64,000 bases of DNA from an uncultured Cohaesibacter sp. (lineage in GTDB: Bacteria > Pseudomonadota > Alphaproteobacteria > Rhizobiales > Cohaesibacteraceae), in the NCBI RefSeq assembly GCF_963662805.1, contig NZ_OY759863.1, positions 248,001 to 312,000 of the forward strand, given 5' to 3'. The notes beneath the pieces were generated by a model. The model was not told the DNA's origin and did not search any database. It worked only from the letters and a program-made list of their open reading frames with translations. Shown in pieces: positions 26,957-36,337 of this stretch (positions are counted from its first letter, which is position 1; each line of letters begins with the position of its first letter). The translations under genes and the position numbers were made by a program.

Positions 26957-27940
26957 ATGCATATTAATCCAATATTGTCTATAGAAAGTCCAAATTCCAT
27001 GACAACCACTCCGCAAGATCCACTTTCTCGCGTTGTCACCCTGCTGAAGCCCACCCCCTCCATCTCCAAGAGGGTCGAGGCTGGAGGTCAGTGGAGGGTT
27101 GAGCGACATGATCTCTCAAGCCCGTTCTATTGCGCGATTGTCGAAGGAGTGTGTTTTCTTGAAGTGGCGGGCCATGATCCCGTCAAACTCGTCGCGGGAG
27201 ATTTTGTTCTGATCCCCGATCTTCACAGCTTTGCCATGTATGGTGAAGCCACCCCCCTGCCCTTGGCGGCAGATCTCCCGCTCGAGACCGGGCCCGGCGT
27301 GTTTCGGCTGGGATTAACCAATGCACCGGTAGAGGTGCGCGCATTGGTGGGGTATTGTCGTTTCGCCGCACCGGGCAAGGACTTGCTTCTATCGCTCTTG
27401 CCCGAAATGATCCACGTGCGTGGAGAAGACCGTCTGATGGCTCTGGTGCCGGTAATCCATGATGAGACCCGATCAGACAGGTTGGCCCGGACAATGATTT
27501 TGGAGAGGCTACTGGAAGTCATGCTTATAGAAGCCTTGCGTTCGCATTCAGGCGCGGCATTGCCGCCGGGCCTATTGCGCGGCTTGTCACACCCGCAACT
27601 TGCAGAAGCCTTGCGACACATACACGCCGATGCGACGGGAAAATTGTCGATCGCGGATCTGGCTCGATGTGCAGGCATGTCGAGATCCGGCTTCTTCGAG
27701 CATTTCAGGAATGAAGTGGGCAAGGCCCCAATGGACTACGCCTCCACATGGCGCATGTCCGTTGCCAAAGATCTGCTGCTTGGCGGTAGTCTAACAAATA
27801 GCGAAGTCGCCCTGAGAGTTGGTTACGGCTCCGCAAGTGCTTTCGGTTTGGCCTTCATGCGGCACGAGGGCATGTCTCCCGGCGCTTTTGTGAAGCAACA
27901 AAGAGGATCTGGTCATCAGTCGCCGACAGAGCAGTCTTAA
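26957..27940 (+). CDS. AraC family transcriptional regulator with cupin domain
   Basis: A 327-residue regulator with an N-terminal AraC-type cupin (residues about 25-190) and two C-terminal helix-turn-helix motifs (LSIADLARCAGMSRSGFFEH and NSEVALRVGYGSASAFGLAF). AGGA six bases before ATG 26957 supports that start; ATG 26999 is possible. It is divergent from the hydrolase gene, a common regulator-target arrangement. The effector is unknown. Confidence 0.88.
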   Translation: MHINPILSIESPNSMTTTPQDPLSRVVTLLKPTPSISKRVEAGGQWRVERHDLSSPFYCAIVEGVCFLEVAGHDPVKLVAGDFVLIPDLHSFAMYGEATPLPLAADLPLETGPGVFRLGLTNAPVEVRALVGYCRFAAPGKDLLLSLLPEMIHVRGEDRLMALVPVIHDETRSDRLARTMILERLLEVMLIEALRSHSGAALPPGLLRGLSHPQLAEALRHIHADATGKLSIADLARCAGMSRSGFFEHFRNEVGKAPMDYASTWRMSVAKDLLLGGSLTNSEVALRVGYGSASAFGLAFMRHEGMSPGAFVKQQRGSGHQSPTEQS

Positions 27941-28082
27941 TGACCAGCTTTCAAATTGTACCTACGCCCACGGCACCATGCGGACCCCGAAAATCGACAG
28001 ATGATGCATCGTAACGTCTTGCTGGCGGACATTTGCTTTTCATCGAGAGCTCTCAGACAAAGCCGCACAAAATGAGCCTCCT

Positions 28083-28355
28083 TCACACGGTTGCCCCTTT
28101 ATGCCGGATTGCACATCCTACGACCCCTGCCATAATTCCGATCAGGATCGAGACGGTGTACTCAATCTGTGTGATCGCCACCTCCGTCGAATGCGAGCCG
28201 CCCAGCACCATCGGAGCAAGCAGACCAACGATGCCGCCGATTATCGCAGCCAACCACCACTTTCGGGTTGCCATTCCAACACCGACACCAACAATACCAG
28301 GCAGTCCGAGAACACTGGCGCCAATGGTTCCGAGAAGATCCAGTAAACTCAGCAT
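28083..28355 (-). CDS. Small membrane protein at the end of the nap operon
   Basis: A 90-residue protein with about three hydrophobic segments (TIGASVLGLPGIVGVGVGMA, WWLAAIIGGIVGLLAPMVL, VSILIGIMAGVVGCAI). No family is recognised. It starts three bases after the napC stop and its ribosome binding site (GGAG, 6 bases before ATG) overlaps the end of napC, so it is very likely translated with the nap genes. It is too long and differently built to be NapE. Confidence 0.65.
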   Translation of the reverse strand: MLSLLDLLGTIGASVLGLPGIVGVGVGMATRKWWLAAIIGGIVGLLAPMVLGGSHSTEVAITQIEYTVSILIGIMAGVVGCAIRHKGATV

Positions 28356-28358
28356 TTC

Positions 28359-29045
28359 TCACTCCGTCTTTGATGCGACGAGCCAGTCACGGATCTTCGC
28401 AAGATCTTTGTTATCGGTCTGAGCCATGGGCTCCACGACGTTTTTATATTCCTCAAGATATCCAGGAGGCAGGTCATGCGCGATGCCTTGGTGGCAGTCG
28501 ATGCAGGTCATGCCCTCGTCAATGGCGCGCTGATGGTTGTTTGCTGCGCGTGTCTCCTGAATGGTGAAATCCATATATTCGAACGCATGGCAATTTCTAC
28601 ATTCACGGCTGTCGGAAGCCTTCATTTTCTTCCAGACAGCAGTCGCCATCTCCAGACGACGGTCTTCGTATTTCTCTTTGGTCGAGATGGTGCCCAGCAC
28701 TTCGTGATATACGTCTTTGACGGCCATGATCTTGGCCTTCATCTTGTATTGCCATTCGTGGGGGACGTGGCAATCCGAACAGATGGCCCGCACACCCGAA
28801 TGGTTGTTGTAGTGGACTGTCTCGCGGTACTCGCCGAGGTTCGTCTCCATCGTGTGGCACGAGGTGCAGAACTCTTCGGTGTTGGTCAGTTCGAGCGACC
28901 AGTGGAAGCCACCCCAGAAAAGGATGCCTCCGATAAATCCCGCAATGAGCAAAAAGCCGGCACTGAGCACGGCGGTCGGACTCCAGAACGCATTCCAGAT
29001 GCGCAGCAGGATGTTACGACGCGGCTCGTTTTCTTTGTCCGCCAT
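28359..29045 (-). CDS. napC: NapC/NirT family tetraheme c-type cytochrome
   Basis: A 228-residue membrane-anchored cytochrome: one N-terminal helix (residues about 18-40) and four CxxCH haem sites (CTSCH, CSDCH, CRNCH, CIDCH). It takes electrons from quinol and passes them to NapB/NapA in the periplasm. GGAGG lies 8 bases before ATG. Last nap structural gene here, followed by a small membrane protein gene. Confidence 0.96.
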   Translation of the reverse strand: MADKENEPRRNILLRIWNAFWSPTAVLSAGFLLIAGFIGGILFWGGFHWSLELTNTEEFCTSCHTMETNLGEYRETVHYNNHSGVRAICSDCHVPHEWQYKMKAKIMAVKDVYHEVLGTISTKEKYEDRRLEMATAVWKKMKASDSRECRNCHAFEYMDFTIQETRAANNHQRAIDEGMTCIDCHQGIAHDLPPGYLEEYKNVVEPMAQTDNKDLAKIRDWLVASKTE

Positions 29046-29068
29046 GGAATGTACCTCCGATCCTGAAG

Positions 29069-29509
29069 TCAGCGTGGGTTGCTTGGCTCAAACGTATTGC
29101 CAACCAGTGCAGGAGCATCCGCCTGCGGAACGTGGCATTGGTTGCAGAACCAGCGTGTTCCCGCCACCGTATCGAGCTGGTTCCCCTCGCGGTCCAGATA
29201 GTGGGTCATGGACAGGGTGGGCGCTCCCCGGTCTCCGGCATTCGACCAGTCATGACAGCTCAGACACTGGTTCGTGCGCAGGTCGATCTGGTATTGTTCC
29301 ATCGAATGCGGGATCGTCGGGGGTTGTTGGCGGTAGTTGCGAACTTCTCGACCCTCCCGCTGCTGATAGATTTCGGGCGCGGGCAGCGTCGTATCGATTT
29401 CGGAACCGCGTAGCGCCTGAACCGGTCCGTTTGATTGTGCGGAAACCAAACCCGCCAGAAAAAGTGAGGATGCAAAGACGGCACCCAAGGCAACAACCGG
29501 CAACTTCAT
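29069..29509 (-). CDS. napB: Periplasmic nitrate reductase small subunit NapB (diheme cytochrome)
   Basis: A 146-residue diheme cytochrome c with signal peptide (MKLPVVALGAVFASSLFLAG) and the two sites CLSCH and CNQCH. The frame is open upstream, but ATG 29509 with GGGAGAAA before it is the proper start because it begins the signal peptide. It passes electrons from NapC to the catalytic subunit NapA. Confidence 0.95.
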   Translation of the reverse strand: MKLPVVALGAVFASSLFLAGLVSAQSNGPVQALRGSEIDTTLPAPEIYQQREGREVRNYRQQPPTIPHSMEQYQIDLRTNQCLSCHDWSNAGDRGAPTLSMTHYLDREGNQLDTVAGTRWFCNQCHVPQADAPALVGNTFEPSNPR

Positions 29510-29528
29510 GTGATTTCTCCCTCTCGGC

Positions 29529-30440
29529 TCATGCCGTCGTATTTGCGGCTTTTTCAGGCCACGTTGTTGTGCTGTCTTCGACACGGGTGTCGAAGCGGTG
29601 GGTGAAGGCGAAAACATCGACAGAACAGATGTCAATGCAGCGTCCGCAATTGGTACAGTCAGATGACAGGATCAGTGGTGTATCGCCTCCCTTTCCGCGC
29701 AAGGCTGGGGCGATGACATGACTTTCCGGACAGATGGAAAAGCAATCCATGCAATCATCGCAGGCGGCACGTCTGTGAGCGGTCACACGCAGCAGGCTGT
29801 ATCGGCCGAGCAGCCCGTAAAAAGAACCGACCGGACAAAGATGGCCACACCAGCCCCGGCGCGAAACCAGAAGATCAAAAGCGAAGACCAGAGCCACCAC
29901 CGCCCAGGAGAACCCGATGCCAAACACCAGTCCCCGGTGCAGCATCGTGATCGGGTTGACGACTTCCCACGCGATGGTGCCGGTCAGGGCGGATACGACA
30001 AGCACCGTTCCCAACAGCCACAATCGGGTGTTCCGTTTGGGTTGCCAGCCTTTTGGCAGTCCAAGTCGGTCATGCAGCCAGTGCGCCGCATCGGTGACGG
30101 GGTTGATAGGACAGACCCAGGAGCAATAGACCCGTCCTCCGATCAGCGCATAGACAGCAACGACGATCAGCGCACCTATGAGGGAGGTTAGCTCTGGCCA
30201 GTGTCCGGCCACCATGCCTTGTAGCGCGATGAAGGGATCGGTCAGGGGAAGCACGTCCAGCGTGCGGGATCCAGCCAGAGTGCCGTCGACCAAACGCCAG
30301 CCCAACCATGGCCCGACGAGAAAGATCAGCAGAAATCCGGCCTGCGACAGCCGTCTCGGGATCAGCAAGCGATGCGCGTTGATCCATCCTTTGACCTTGA
30401 TGGCTTCCTGTCCGGTTGGAACTGCGGTGGAGGCTTTCAT
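29529..30440 (-). CDS. napH: NapH quinol dehydrogenase membrane subunit
   Basis: A 303-residue protein with four or more predicted membrane helices, the CSWVCP and CGHLCPVG motifs of NapH-type ferredoxin proteins and two C-terminal 4Fe-4S sites (CDDCMDCFSICPE, CTNCGRCIDICSV). With NapG it forms an alternative quinol-oxidising route to periplasmic nitrate reductase. It overlaps napG by four bases. Confidence 0.94.
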   Translation of the reverse strand: MKASTAVPTGQEAIKVKGWINAHRLLIPRRLSQAGFLLIFLVGPWLGWRLVDGTLAGSRTLDVLPLTDPFIALQGMVAGHWPELTSLIGALIVVAVYALIGGRVYCSWVCPINPVTDAAHWLHDRLGLPKGWQPKRNTRLWLLGTVLVVSALTGTIAWEVVNPITMLHRGLVFGIGFSWAVVALVFAFDLLVSRRGWCGHLCPVGSFYGLLGRYSLLRVTAHRRAACDDCMDCFSICPESHVIAPALRGKGGDTPLILSSDCTNCGRCIDICSVDVFAFTHRFDTRVEDSTTTWPEKAANTTA

Positions 30441-31255
30441 TGGCCCGCCCCTGGCAGCTTGAACGCGGGCTCGAACCCACCCGGCGCTGAAAGGTTGTCG
30501 GTTCCCGGTCCCGGCAGGCGATCAGGCAGATCGATGATGCCATCGACCAGCGGTGCACCGTTGTTTTCCATCTCTTCCCAGCCTTTGCGGTAATGTTCTG
30601 CTGCGGCACCACGTGCCAGTCGCACAGGCAGAACCTTGATCGCCGCTTCGGGCAGCACGCAGCTTTTCTCGCACATGCCACATCCTGTGCAGTGATCGGC
30701 ATAGACCGTGGGCGCAAAGATCGCGTGGTGGCCGGAGCGGTCATTGTGGGACGGTACCAGCGTGATTGCCTCGTCGATCACGGGGCACACCCGGTAACAG
30801 ACATCACAGCGCAGCCCCAGAAAGTTGAGGCAGTTTTCCTGATCGACCAGAACGGCAATACCCATTTTGGCTTCGTCGATATCAGTGAGGCCCGGATCAA
30901 GTGCACCGGTCGGACATGCCGCGACGCAAGGAATGTCATCACACATTTCGCATGGAACATCGCGGGCCGTGAAATAGGGAGTACCCGTAGCAGGGCCACC
31001 CTCGCCCAACTCTGCCAGAACCAGCGTGTCATATGGGCAATCGCGCACGCAAAGCCCGCATCGAATACAGGCGGCAAGAAAGTCCTCTTCGGGCAAGGCT
31101 CCCGGCGGGCGCAGTGCTTCTGCAGGCAGACCACGGGCCTCGCGCGCCAGCCACGCAAGTCCACTGCCCGCCACGAGGCAACCGCCAGCGGTGCGTGCGG
31201 TATCGACCAGGAAGCGGCGACGCTGAGGTGACAGAAGTGGCATGGCGACGGGCAT
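30437..31255 (-). CDS. napG: NapG periplasmic ferredoxin-type protein
   Basis: About 272 residues. A twin-arginine leader (SPQRRRFLVDTARTAGG) is followed by four 4Fe-4S clusters (CIRCGLCVRDCP, CEMCDDIPCVAACP, CDVCYRVCP, CTGCGMCEKSC). It passes electrons from NapH to the periplasmic side. ATG 31255, six bases after GGAGG, is preferred over a longer open frame; 31243 is also possible. Confidence 0.93.
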   Translation of the reverse strand: MPVAMPLLSPQRRRFLVDTARTAGGCLVAGSGLAWLAREARGLPAEALRPPGALPEEDFLAACIRCGLCVRDCPYDTLVLAELGEGGPATGTPYFTARDVPCEMCDDIPCVAACPTGALDPGLTDIDEAKMGIAVLVDQENCLNFLGLRCDVCYRVCPVIDEAITLVPSHNDRSGHHAIFAPTVYADHCTGCGMCEKSCVLPEAAIKVLPVRLARGAAAEHYRKGWEEMENNGAPLVDGIIDLPDRLPGPGTDNLSAPGGFEPAFKLPGAGQ

Positions 31256-31322
31256 TCCCGACCTCCGTGGCGTTAGCTGCGGACTGCGCGAGGATCCCCC
31301 GCGCAGCAAAAAGGCGCAGGTG

Positions 31323-33818
31323 TCAGGCGCGTTCGACCTTACAGGCGCATTTCTTGAAGTCGGTTTCTTTTGACAGCGGGCATGTTGCGTCAAGGGTCAG
31401 CTTGTTGATCAACTGCCCCTCGTCGAACCATGGGACAAATACCAGCCCACGCGGCACTTTGTTGCGGCCTCGGGTCTCTACGCGACTGAGCATTTCACCA
31501 CGCCGGGTGGAGATCATGATTTCCTGACCGCGGCGCAATTGACGATCCCTCGCATCGTCCGGGTGCATGAAGACCACCGCGTTGGGGAAGGCCCTGTGCA
31601 ACTCGGGCACGCGGCGCGTCATCGATCCGGAATGCCAGTGTTCCAAAACGCGACCCGTCGACAACCAGAGATCAAATTCCTCATCTGGCACCTCTGCTGG
31701 CGGTTCGTATGGCGCAAAGATAATCTTGGCCTTACCATCGCCATGTCCATAAAATTCGATATCGGCCCCTTCCGAGACATACGGATCGTAGCCCTCACGG
31801 AAACGGTAGAGCGTTTCCTTTCCGTCAACCACGGGCCAGCGCAAGCCGCGAGACTGGTGGTACTGCTCAAACGGCGCCAGATCGTGTCCGTGACCGCGCC
31901 CGAAAGTGGCATATTCCTCGAACAGGCCCTTCTGGACATAGAAACCGAAGTGCTCCGACTCGACATTGTCGAACCCTTCGGCGATCTCGGATAGCGGGAA
32001 CCTGTTCACGTTGCCATTCTCGAACAGCACCTCGTACAAGGTCTTGCCTGCAAGTTCGGGCATTTTCGCAACCAGTTCGTCGCCCCAGACGTCTTCGACG
32101 GTAAAGCGTTTGGAGAATTCCATCACCTGCCAGAGGTCGGATTTCGCTTCTCCCGGAGCCATCACCTGCTGGCGCCAGAACTGGGTACGACGCTCGGCGT
32201 TGCCATAGGCGCCTTCCTTCTCGACCCACATGGCTGTGGGCAGAATGAGGTCGGCTGACATGGCGGTTACGGTCGGATAAGGGTCCGACACGGTGATGAA
32301 GTTCTCGGGATTGCGATAGCCGGGAAACCCTTCTTCATTGAGGTTCGCTGCGGCCTGCATATTGTTGTTGCACTGCACCCAATAGGCGTTGAGCGTACCG
32401 TCCTTCAGGGCGCGGTTCTGTGCCACGGCATGCAGGCCCGGCTTCTCGGGGATCGTACCTTCGGGGAGGTGCCAGATTTCTTCCGCGTGGGCGCGGTGCT
32501 TGGGATTCATCACCACAAGGTCGGCGGGCAGACGGTGAGCAAAGGTGCCGACCTCACGCGCCGTACCACAGGCGGAGGGCTGCCCGGTGAGCGAGAACGG
32601 CGAGTTGCCCGGCTCGGATATCTTGCCGGTCAGCAAGTGGATGTTGTAGCAAGACCCGTTTACCCAGGACCCGCGCGTATGCTGGTTGAACCCCATGGTC
32701 CAGAGCGACATCACCTTGCGGTTCGGATCGGCATATTGCTGTGCAAGCTTTTCGAGTTGATGCACCGGCACGCCGGATAGTTCCGAAACATATTCCGCGG
32801 TGTAGGGTTCGACCGCCTTTGCATATTCCTCGAATTCGATCGGGGTCAGTTTGCCCGAATTGGGGTTCGCTGCGGCTTCCTGCCGAGGATCGGTATCGCG
32901 CAGGCCATAGCCAATGTCGGTCTCGGTCTTGGTGATGTTGACATGCTTTTTGAGGAAATCCCAGTTCACCGCGTCGTTCTGAATGATGTAGTTGGCGATA
33001 TAGTTCAGGATCGCAAGGTCCGTCTGCGGTTTGAACACGATGCCGTTGTCAGCCAACTCGAATGAGCGGTGCTCGAAGGTTGACAAAACATGCACTTGCG
33101 CTCCTTGCTTGGTAAGGCGCGTGTCCGTCAGGCGAGACCAGAGGATCGGGTGCATTTCGGCCATATTGGAGCCCCAGAGCACGAAGGTGTCCGCATGCTC
33201 CAGATCGTCATAGCATCCCATCGGCTCGTCGATGCCGAAGGCACGCATGAAGCCGACTACGGCGCTGGCCATGCAGTGCCTTGCGTTGGGATCGATGTTG
33301 TTGGATCGGAAACCAGCCTTCATCAGCTTGGCAGCGGCATAACCTTCCCAGACAGTCCATTGCCCGGAGCCGAACATACCCACAGAGGTCGGCCCCTTGG
33401 CTGCCAATGCTTGCTTCCATTTCTCGGCCATGACATCGAAGGCTTCGTCCCAGCTGACAGGCTCGAAATCGCCATTCTTGTCATAAACGCCGTTTGACTT
33501 GCGCAGCAATGGCGTGGTCAGGCGATCCGTGCCGTACATGATCTTGGACAGGAAATAGCCCTTGATGCAGTTCAGACCTCTGTTCACCGGCGCTTCGGGA
33601 TCGCCTTGCGTGGCGACGACGCGACCGTCCTTTGTGCCCACAAGCACGGAGCAGCCTGTTCCGCAGAAACGGCAGGGTGCCTTGTCCCAGCGAATGTCAG
33701 CATTGCCGGGGGCCTGGGCAAAGGATGGGGCGGTTGAGAGCTGGATGCCGGCGGCGGCGGCAGTGCTCGCGGCAGCGGTTGCCTTGAGGAAAGTTCGACG
33801 GGATTCCGAAATGGTCAT
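31323..33818 (-). CDS. napA: Periplasmic nitrate reductase catalytic subunit NapA
   Basis: An 831-residue molybdenum bis-MGD enzyme of normal family length. A Tat signal (ESRRTFLKATAAAS) ends near residue 35; the 4Fe-4S cluster cysteines are seen in CRFCGTGCSVLVG (49, 52, 56) and GLNCIKG (84); the Mo-ligand cysteine is in ARHCMASAV (182). It reduces nitrate to nitrite in the periplasm. Three bases separate it from napD. Confidence 0.97.
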   Translation of the reverse strand: MTISESRRTFLKATAAASTAAAAGIQLSTAPSFAQAPGNADIRWDKAPCRFCGTGCSVLVGTKDGRVVATQGDPEAPVNRGLNCIKGYFLSKIMYGTDRLTTPLLRKSNGVYDKNGDFEPVSWDEAFDVMAEKWKQALAAKGPTSVGMFGSGQWTVWEGYAAAKLMKAGFRSNNIDPNARHCMASAVVGFMRAFGIDEPMGCYDDLEHADTFVLWGSNMAEMHPILWSRLTDTRLTKQGAQVHVLSTFEHRSFELADNGIVFKPQTDLAILNYIANYIIQNDAVNWDFLKKHVNITKTETDIGYGLRDTDPRQEAAANPNSGKLTPIEFEEYAKAVEPYTAEYVSELSGVPVHQLEKLAQQYADPNRKVMSLWTMGFNQHTRGSWVNGSCYNIHLLTGKISEPGNSPFSLTGQPSACGTAREVGTFAHRLPADLVVMNPKHRAHAEEIWHLPEGTIPEKPGLHAVAQNRALKDGTLNAYWVQCNNNMQAAANLNEEGFPGYRNPENFITVSDPYPTVTAMSADLILPTAMWVEKEGAYGNAERRTQFWRQQVMAPGEAKSDLWQVMEFSKRFTVEDVWGDELVAKMPELAGKTLYEVLFENGNVNRFPLSEIAEGFDNVESEHFGFYVQKGLFEEYATFGRGHGHDLAPFEQYHQSRGLRWPVVDGKETLYRFREGYDPYVSEGADIEFYGHGDGKAKIIFAPYEPPAEVPDEEFDLWLSTGRVLEHWHSGSMTRRVPELHRAFPNAVVFMHPDDARDRQLRRGQEIMISTRRGEMLSRVETRGRNKVPRGLVFVPWFDEGQLINKLTLDATCPLSKETDFKKCACKVERA

Positions 33819-33821
33819 GCG

Positions 33822-34094
33822 TCAGGTCTCCGGCTGGGAAGCGGCGAGCGGTGCCCGCTGCGATGGATCTTCGAAATGGTGATAATTTAGCGTCAGGGCA
33901 TAAACACCCTGCACCTGATGCAGGGCCATAATGGTGTCCGATGCGTAGGCTTCATCCGTATCCTCGACGACAACGACGAGGCGACCGTCTTCGGTCTCTG
34001 CGTGGATTTCGACACCCGCCATGCGTTCCATGGCTGTGCGAGCAGAGCGAAGATCGTCGCGGGCAACGCTGACGAGGCAACCGCAGATATTCAT
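33822..34094 (-). CDS. napD: NapD chaperone for NapA Tat signal
   Basis: A 90-residue NapD-family protein (MNICGCLVSVARDDL, then a ferredoxin-like fold). NapD binds the NapA signal peptide before export. ATG 34094 with AAGGAG before it is used; it overlaps the napF stop (ATGA). Confidence 0.92.
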   Translation of the reverse strand: MNICGCLVSVARDDLRSARTAMERMAGVEIHAETEDGRLVVVVEDTDEAYASDTIMALHQVQGVYALTLNYHHFEDPSQRAPLAASQPET

Positions 34095-34588
34095 GCCGCC
34101 TTCTCCTTTATGGTTGCAAAGGTGATGGCACTGGCTGGACAGGTGGCAGAACATTCGCCACACCCGGTGCATTGATCCGTGTCGAGGATTGGGGACGACC
34201 GCCCTCCGGTCATCAGACGGAATGAAATGGCTCGCGGCTCGCAGGCGTCTTCACAGGCGCGGCAGGCGATGCCGTTCAGGGAAAAACAGCTGCTCCCGAT
34301 TTCAGCCTGCCATGGCCAGTCCTCGGACGGCGCAGGCAACAAGGCACCGGTTTCGCAAACATCTGTACAGGCGTTGCAAAAGGTACAACCGCCACGAGTA
34401 AAGTCTACGACAGGCAGGCCGGTTTCATGGCGGATGATGATGGCTTCGGGACAGGCACTTGAACACTCCCCACATTGCGAGCACAGACGCTCGAAATTCG
34501 GTTGAGCACCGGGCGGATACATCCGGGGAGCATCTGATTGTTTGAGCTTTCCACGTAGGAAATTTCGTCTATTCAGCTCGACTGTCAT
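34091..34588 (-). CDS. napF: NapF ferredoxin-type protein
   Basis: About 165 residues with several 4Fe-4S motifs (CSQCGECSSACPE, CTFCNACTDVCE, CRACEDACEP, CTGCGECSATCP). NapF is a cytoplasmic iron-sulphur protein linked to maturation of NapA. AGGA before ATG 34588 supports this start (MTVELNRRNFLRG). It is the first gene of napFDAGHBC; no napE is seen before it. Confidence 0.93.
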   Translation of the reverse strand: MTVELNRRNFLRGKLKQSDAPRMYPPGAQPNFERLCSQCGECSSACPEAIIIRHETGLPVVDFTRGGCTFCNACTDVCETGALLPAPSEDWPWQAEIGSSCFSLNGIACRACEDACEPRAISFRLMTGGRSSPILDTDQCTGCGECSATCPASAITFATIKEKAA

Positions 34589-34707
34589 CAGTGTCCTGGC
34601 TTTCCCATGGTTCAAAAGTATTCACAATCTCTTCATCCTTACTCGAACCATTCATCTCGCTTGAAATACTATCATTGAAGAACAAACCCCATCAACTCCC
34701 CGTTACT

Positions 34708-34758
34708 AAAGTATCATTCAGTTTTTAAACAAGAAAAATATTGGTAAAATGATACTTT
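34708..34758. terminator. Inverted repeat between nnrS and napF
   Basis: AAAGTATCATT (34708-34718) and AATGATACTTT (34748-34758) form a perfect 11-bp stem with a 29-base AT-rich loop. It lies past the nnrS stop and upstream of napF, so it may end the nor-nnrS transcript or be a regulatory site for nap. No clear FNR box was found in this 282-base gap. Confidence 0.4.
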
Positions 34759-34870
34759 TGCCAAGGGCTTTACGATATCGACAATAAGAACCACCACAAT
34801 AATCAATTGAATGCATCTTATCACATTCAAGAATAACGCGATTTCAGTTTCATCAGCCGGAGCAAGCAGT

Positions 34871-36061
34871 TTAAAGTCGTGGGCGTAGCAACAAGGGTCC
34901 ATAGACCACTGAGAACGTCATGAAAGCCACCAACCACAAGCCGCCTGCTATGTGATAGAGCACCTCTTCTGGCCAGAGGCCGGCAACAAACCGGATGACA
35001 GTTGAAGAGATAATCGCAAGATAGATAATGGTGGTTCCCACACCGGCATGAAGAGGTCGTCCGGTATGGCCCAGAGACGCCCGCGTCATGACAGCAAGGG
35101 TCATGCCGCCAAGCGCTCCGGCCATCCAGAGATGCTGTGCAGCAGAAGCGGGCAGAATGTCCGGCCGCAAGATCGCAACTCCCATCGCGAGCGCTCCCAT
35201 CGGCACAAATCCATAGGCGACATGCAGAATTGCGACCAGCGGTTCGGCAAAAGTGAAGATACCTTTCCATCTTGCCAGCCGAACCAGATGGCCACCCCCG
35301 ACAATGAACAAGACAAGAGCAGTGGTCGATGCCTCAGGCAGCAAAACCCAAAGGAGAAATGCGGGAAGGCTGGACAGCAGCGCCAGCTTGTCGAGCGCCT
35401 GCATGGGCGAGGCAGGCAGCTGATCGTGCCCTTCGCGAACAAGCCAGTTGCGGGTAAACGATGGCACAATGCGACCGCCAATCACCGCAATCATCAACAT
35501 CACGGCAGCCAGTCCCAAACGAGCGCCATAGCCTTGAGCCGCATAATCACCATTCTGCACTTCCAGATGAAACACAAGATTGGCAAGCGTAAACACAGCC
35601 AGCAGCAACAGGATGATCAGGTTGCGCCAGTTTTTGCCAGCCACGATTTCGCGCAGGATCATCAGCGCAAGGACGATCGGGAACGCCAGATCACCAACCA
35701 GCACAACCCAGTAAGGCAAGGCTTCCGAGAAAAGAACGCCAACTCGTCCCGCTCCCCAGAGACCAACAAGGCCGGTCAGTGACCAGCCAACGACCGGCAG
35801 CCGTCCGGTCCAGTTCGGGACTGCGGTGAGAAGGAAACCTGCGATGATCGCACCGGTATAGCCGAACAGGAAGGCATGGGCGTGCCAGGACACTGGATCA
35901 AGCACAGTTGGCAGATCGACATGCCCGGACAACGCCATGATCCAGAGCACCATCGCGACCACAGCCCAGATGGCACCCAACAGAAAGAACGGTCGAAAGC
36001 CAAAACTCAAGATCGCAGGGCCTTGCCAGCGTCTCATTTGTTCAGCGGTTGATTGGGTCAT
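34871..36061 (-). CDS. nnrS: NnrS family haem-copper membrane protein
   Basis: A 396-residue protein with about 12 predicted membrane helices and the NnrS-type start GPAILSFGFRPFFLLGAIWA and WHAHAFLFGYTGAIIAGFLL. NnrS proteins are linked to protection against nitric oxide stress and are co-regulated with denitrification genes. AAGGA before ATG 36061 supports the start. Last gene of the nor unit. Confidence 0.92.
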   Translation of the reverse strand: MTQSTAEQMRRWQGPAILSFGFRPFFLLGAIWAVVAMVLWIMALSGHVDLPTVLDPVSWHAHAFLFGYTGAIIAGFLLTAVPNWTGRLPVVGWSLTGLVGLWGAGRVGVLFSEALPYWVVLVGDLAFPIVLALMILREIVAGKNWRNLIILLLLAVFTLANLVFHLEVQNGDYAAQGYGARLGLAAVMLMIAVIGGRIVPSFTRNWLVREGHDQLPASPMQALDKLALLSSLPAFLLWVLLPEASTTALVLFIVGGGHLVRLARWKGIFTFAEPLVAILHVAYGFVPMGALAMGVAILRPDILPASAAQHLWMAGALGGMTLAVMTRASLGHTGRPLHAGVGTTIIYLAIISSTVIRFVAGLWPEEVLYHIAGGLWLVAFMTFSVVYGPLLLRPRL

Positions 36062-36097
36062 TGATGTGATCCTTGAGCAATGTTGATAGGCAGACAT

Positions 36098-36337
36098 TCA
36101 TCGCAGGGATGATTCATCGGCCTCATCCATGAGCGTTCGTATATGGCGCGCGAAGGCATAGGTGGCGGGTAACCCGATGACCGCTCCGACGGCAGTGGCA
36201 GCAGCTGTTGACAGGACAGGCCCTCCAATCCAGCTGCCGATCAGGGACGCGAAGAAGGCGTTGACCGCCATGGCTCCGGCTCCGAAGGGGTAAAGCGCGA
36301 GTGTGAGTTGATTGACTGACCAGCCCTGTCTATTCAT
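36098..36337 (-). CDS. Small membrane protein of the nor operon (79 aa)
   Basis: A 79-residue protein with two hydrophobic segments (LALYPFGAGAMAVNAFFASL; GGPVLSTAAATAVGAVIGLP). ATG 36337 overlaps the stop of the gene before it. In Rhodobacter and related organisms small genes named nnrT/nnrU or norE/norF follow norD; this one may correspond by position, but sequence homology was not established. Confidence 0.65.
   Translation of the reverse strand: MNRQGWSVNQLTLALYPFGAGAMAVNAFFASLIGSWIGGPVLSTAAATAVGAVIGLPATYAFARHIRTLMDEADESSLR

Noticed and set aside
34616..34707. Possible FNR box before napF
   Set aside because: TTGAAATACTATCAT only loosely resembles TTGAT-N4-ATCAA and has wrong spacing.
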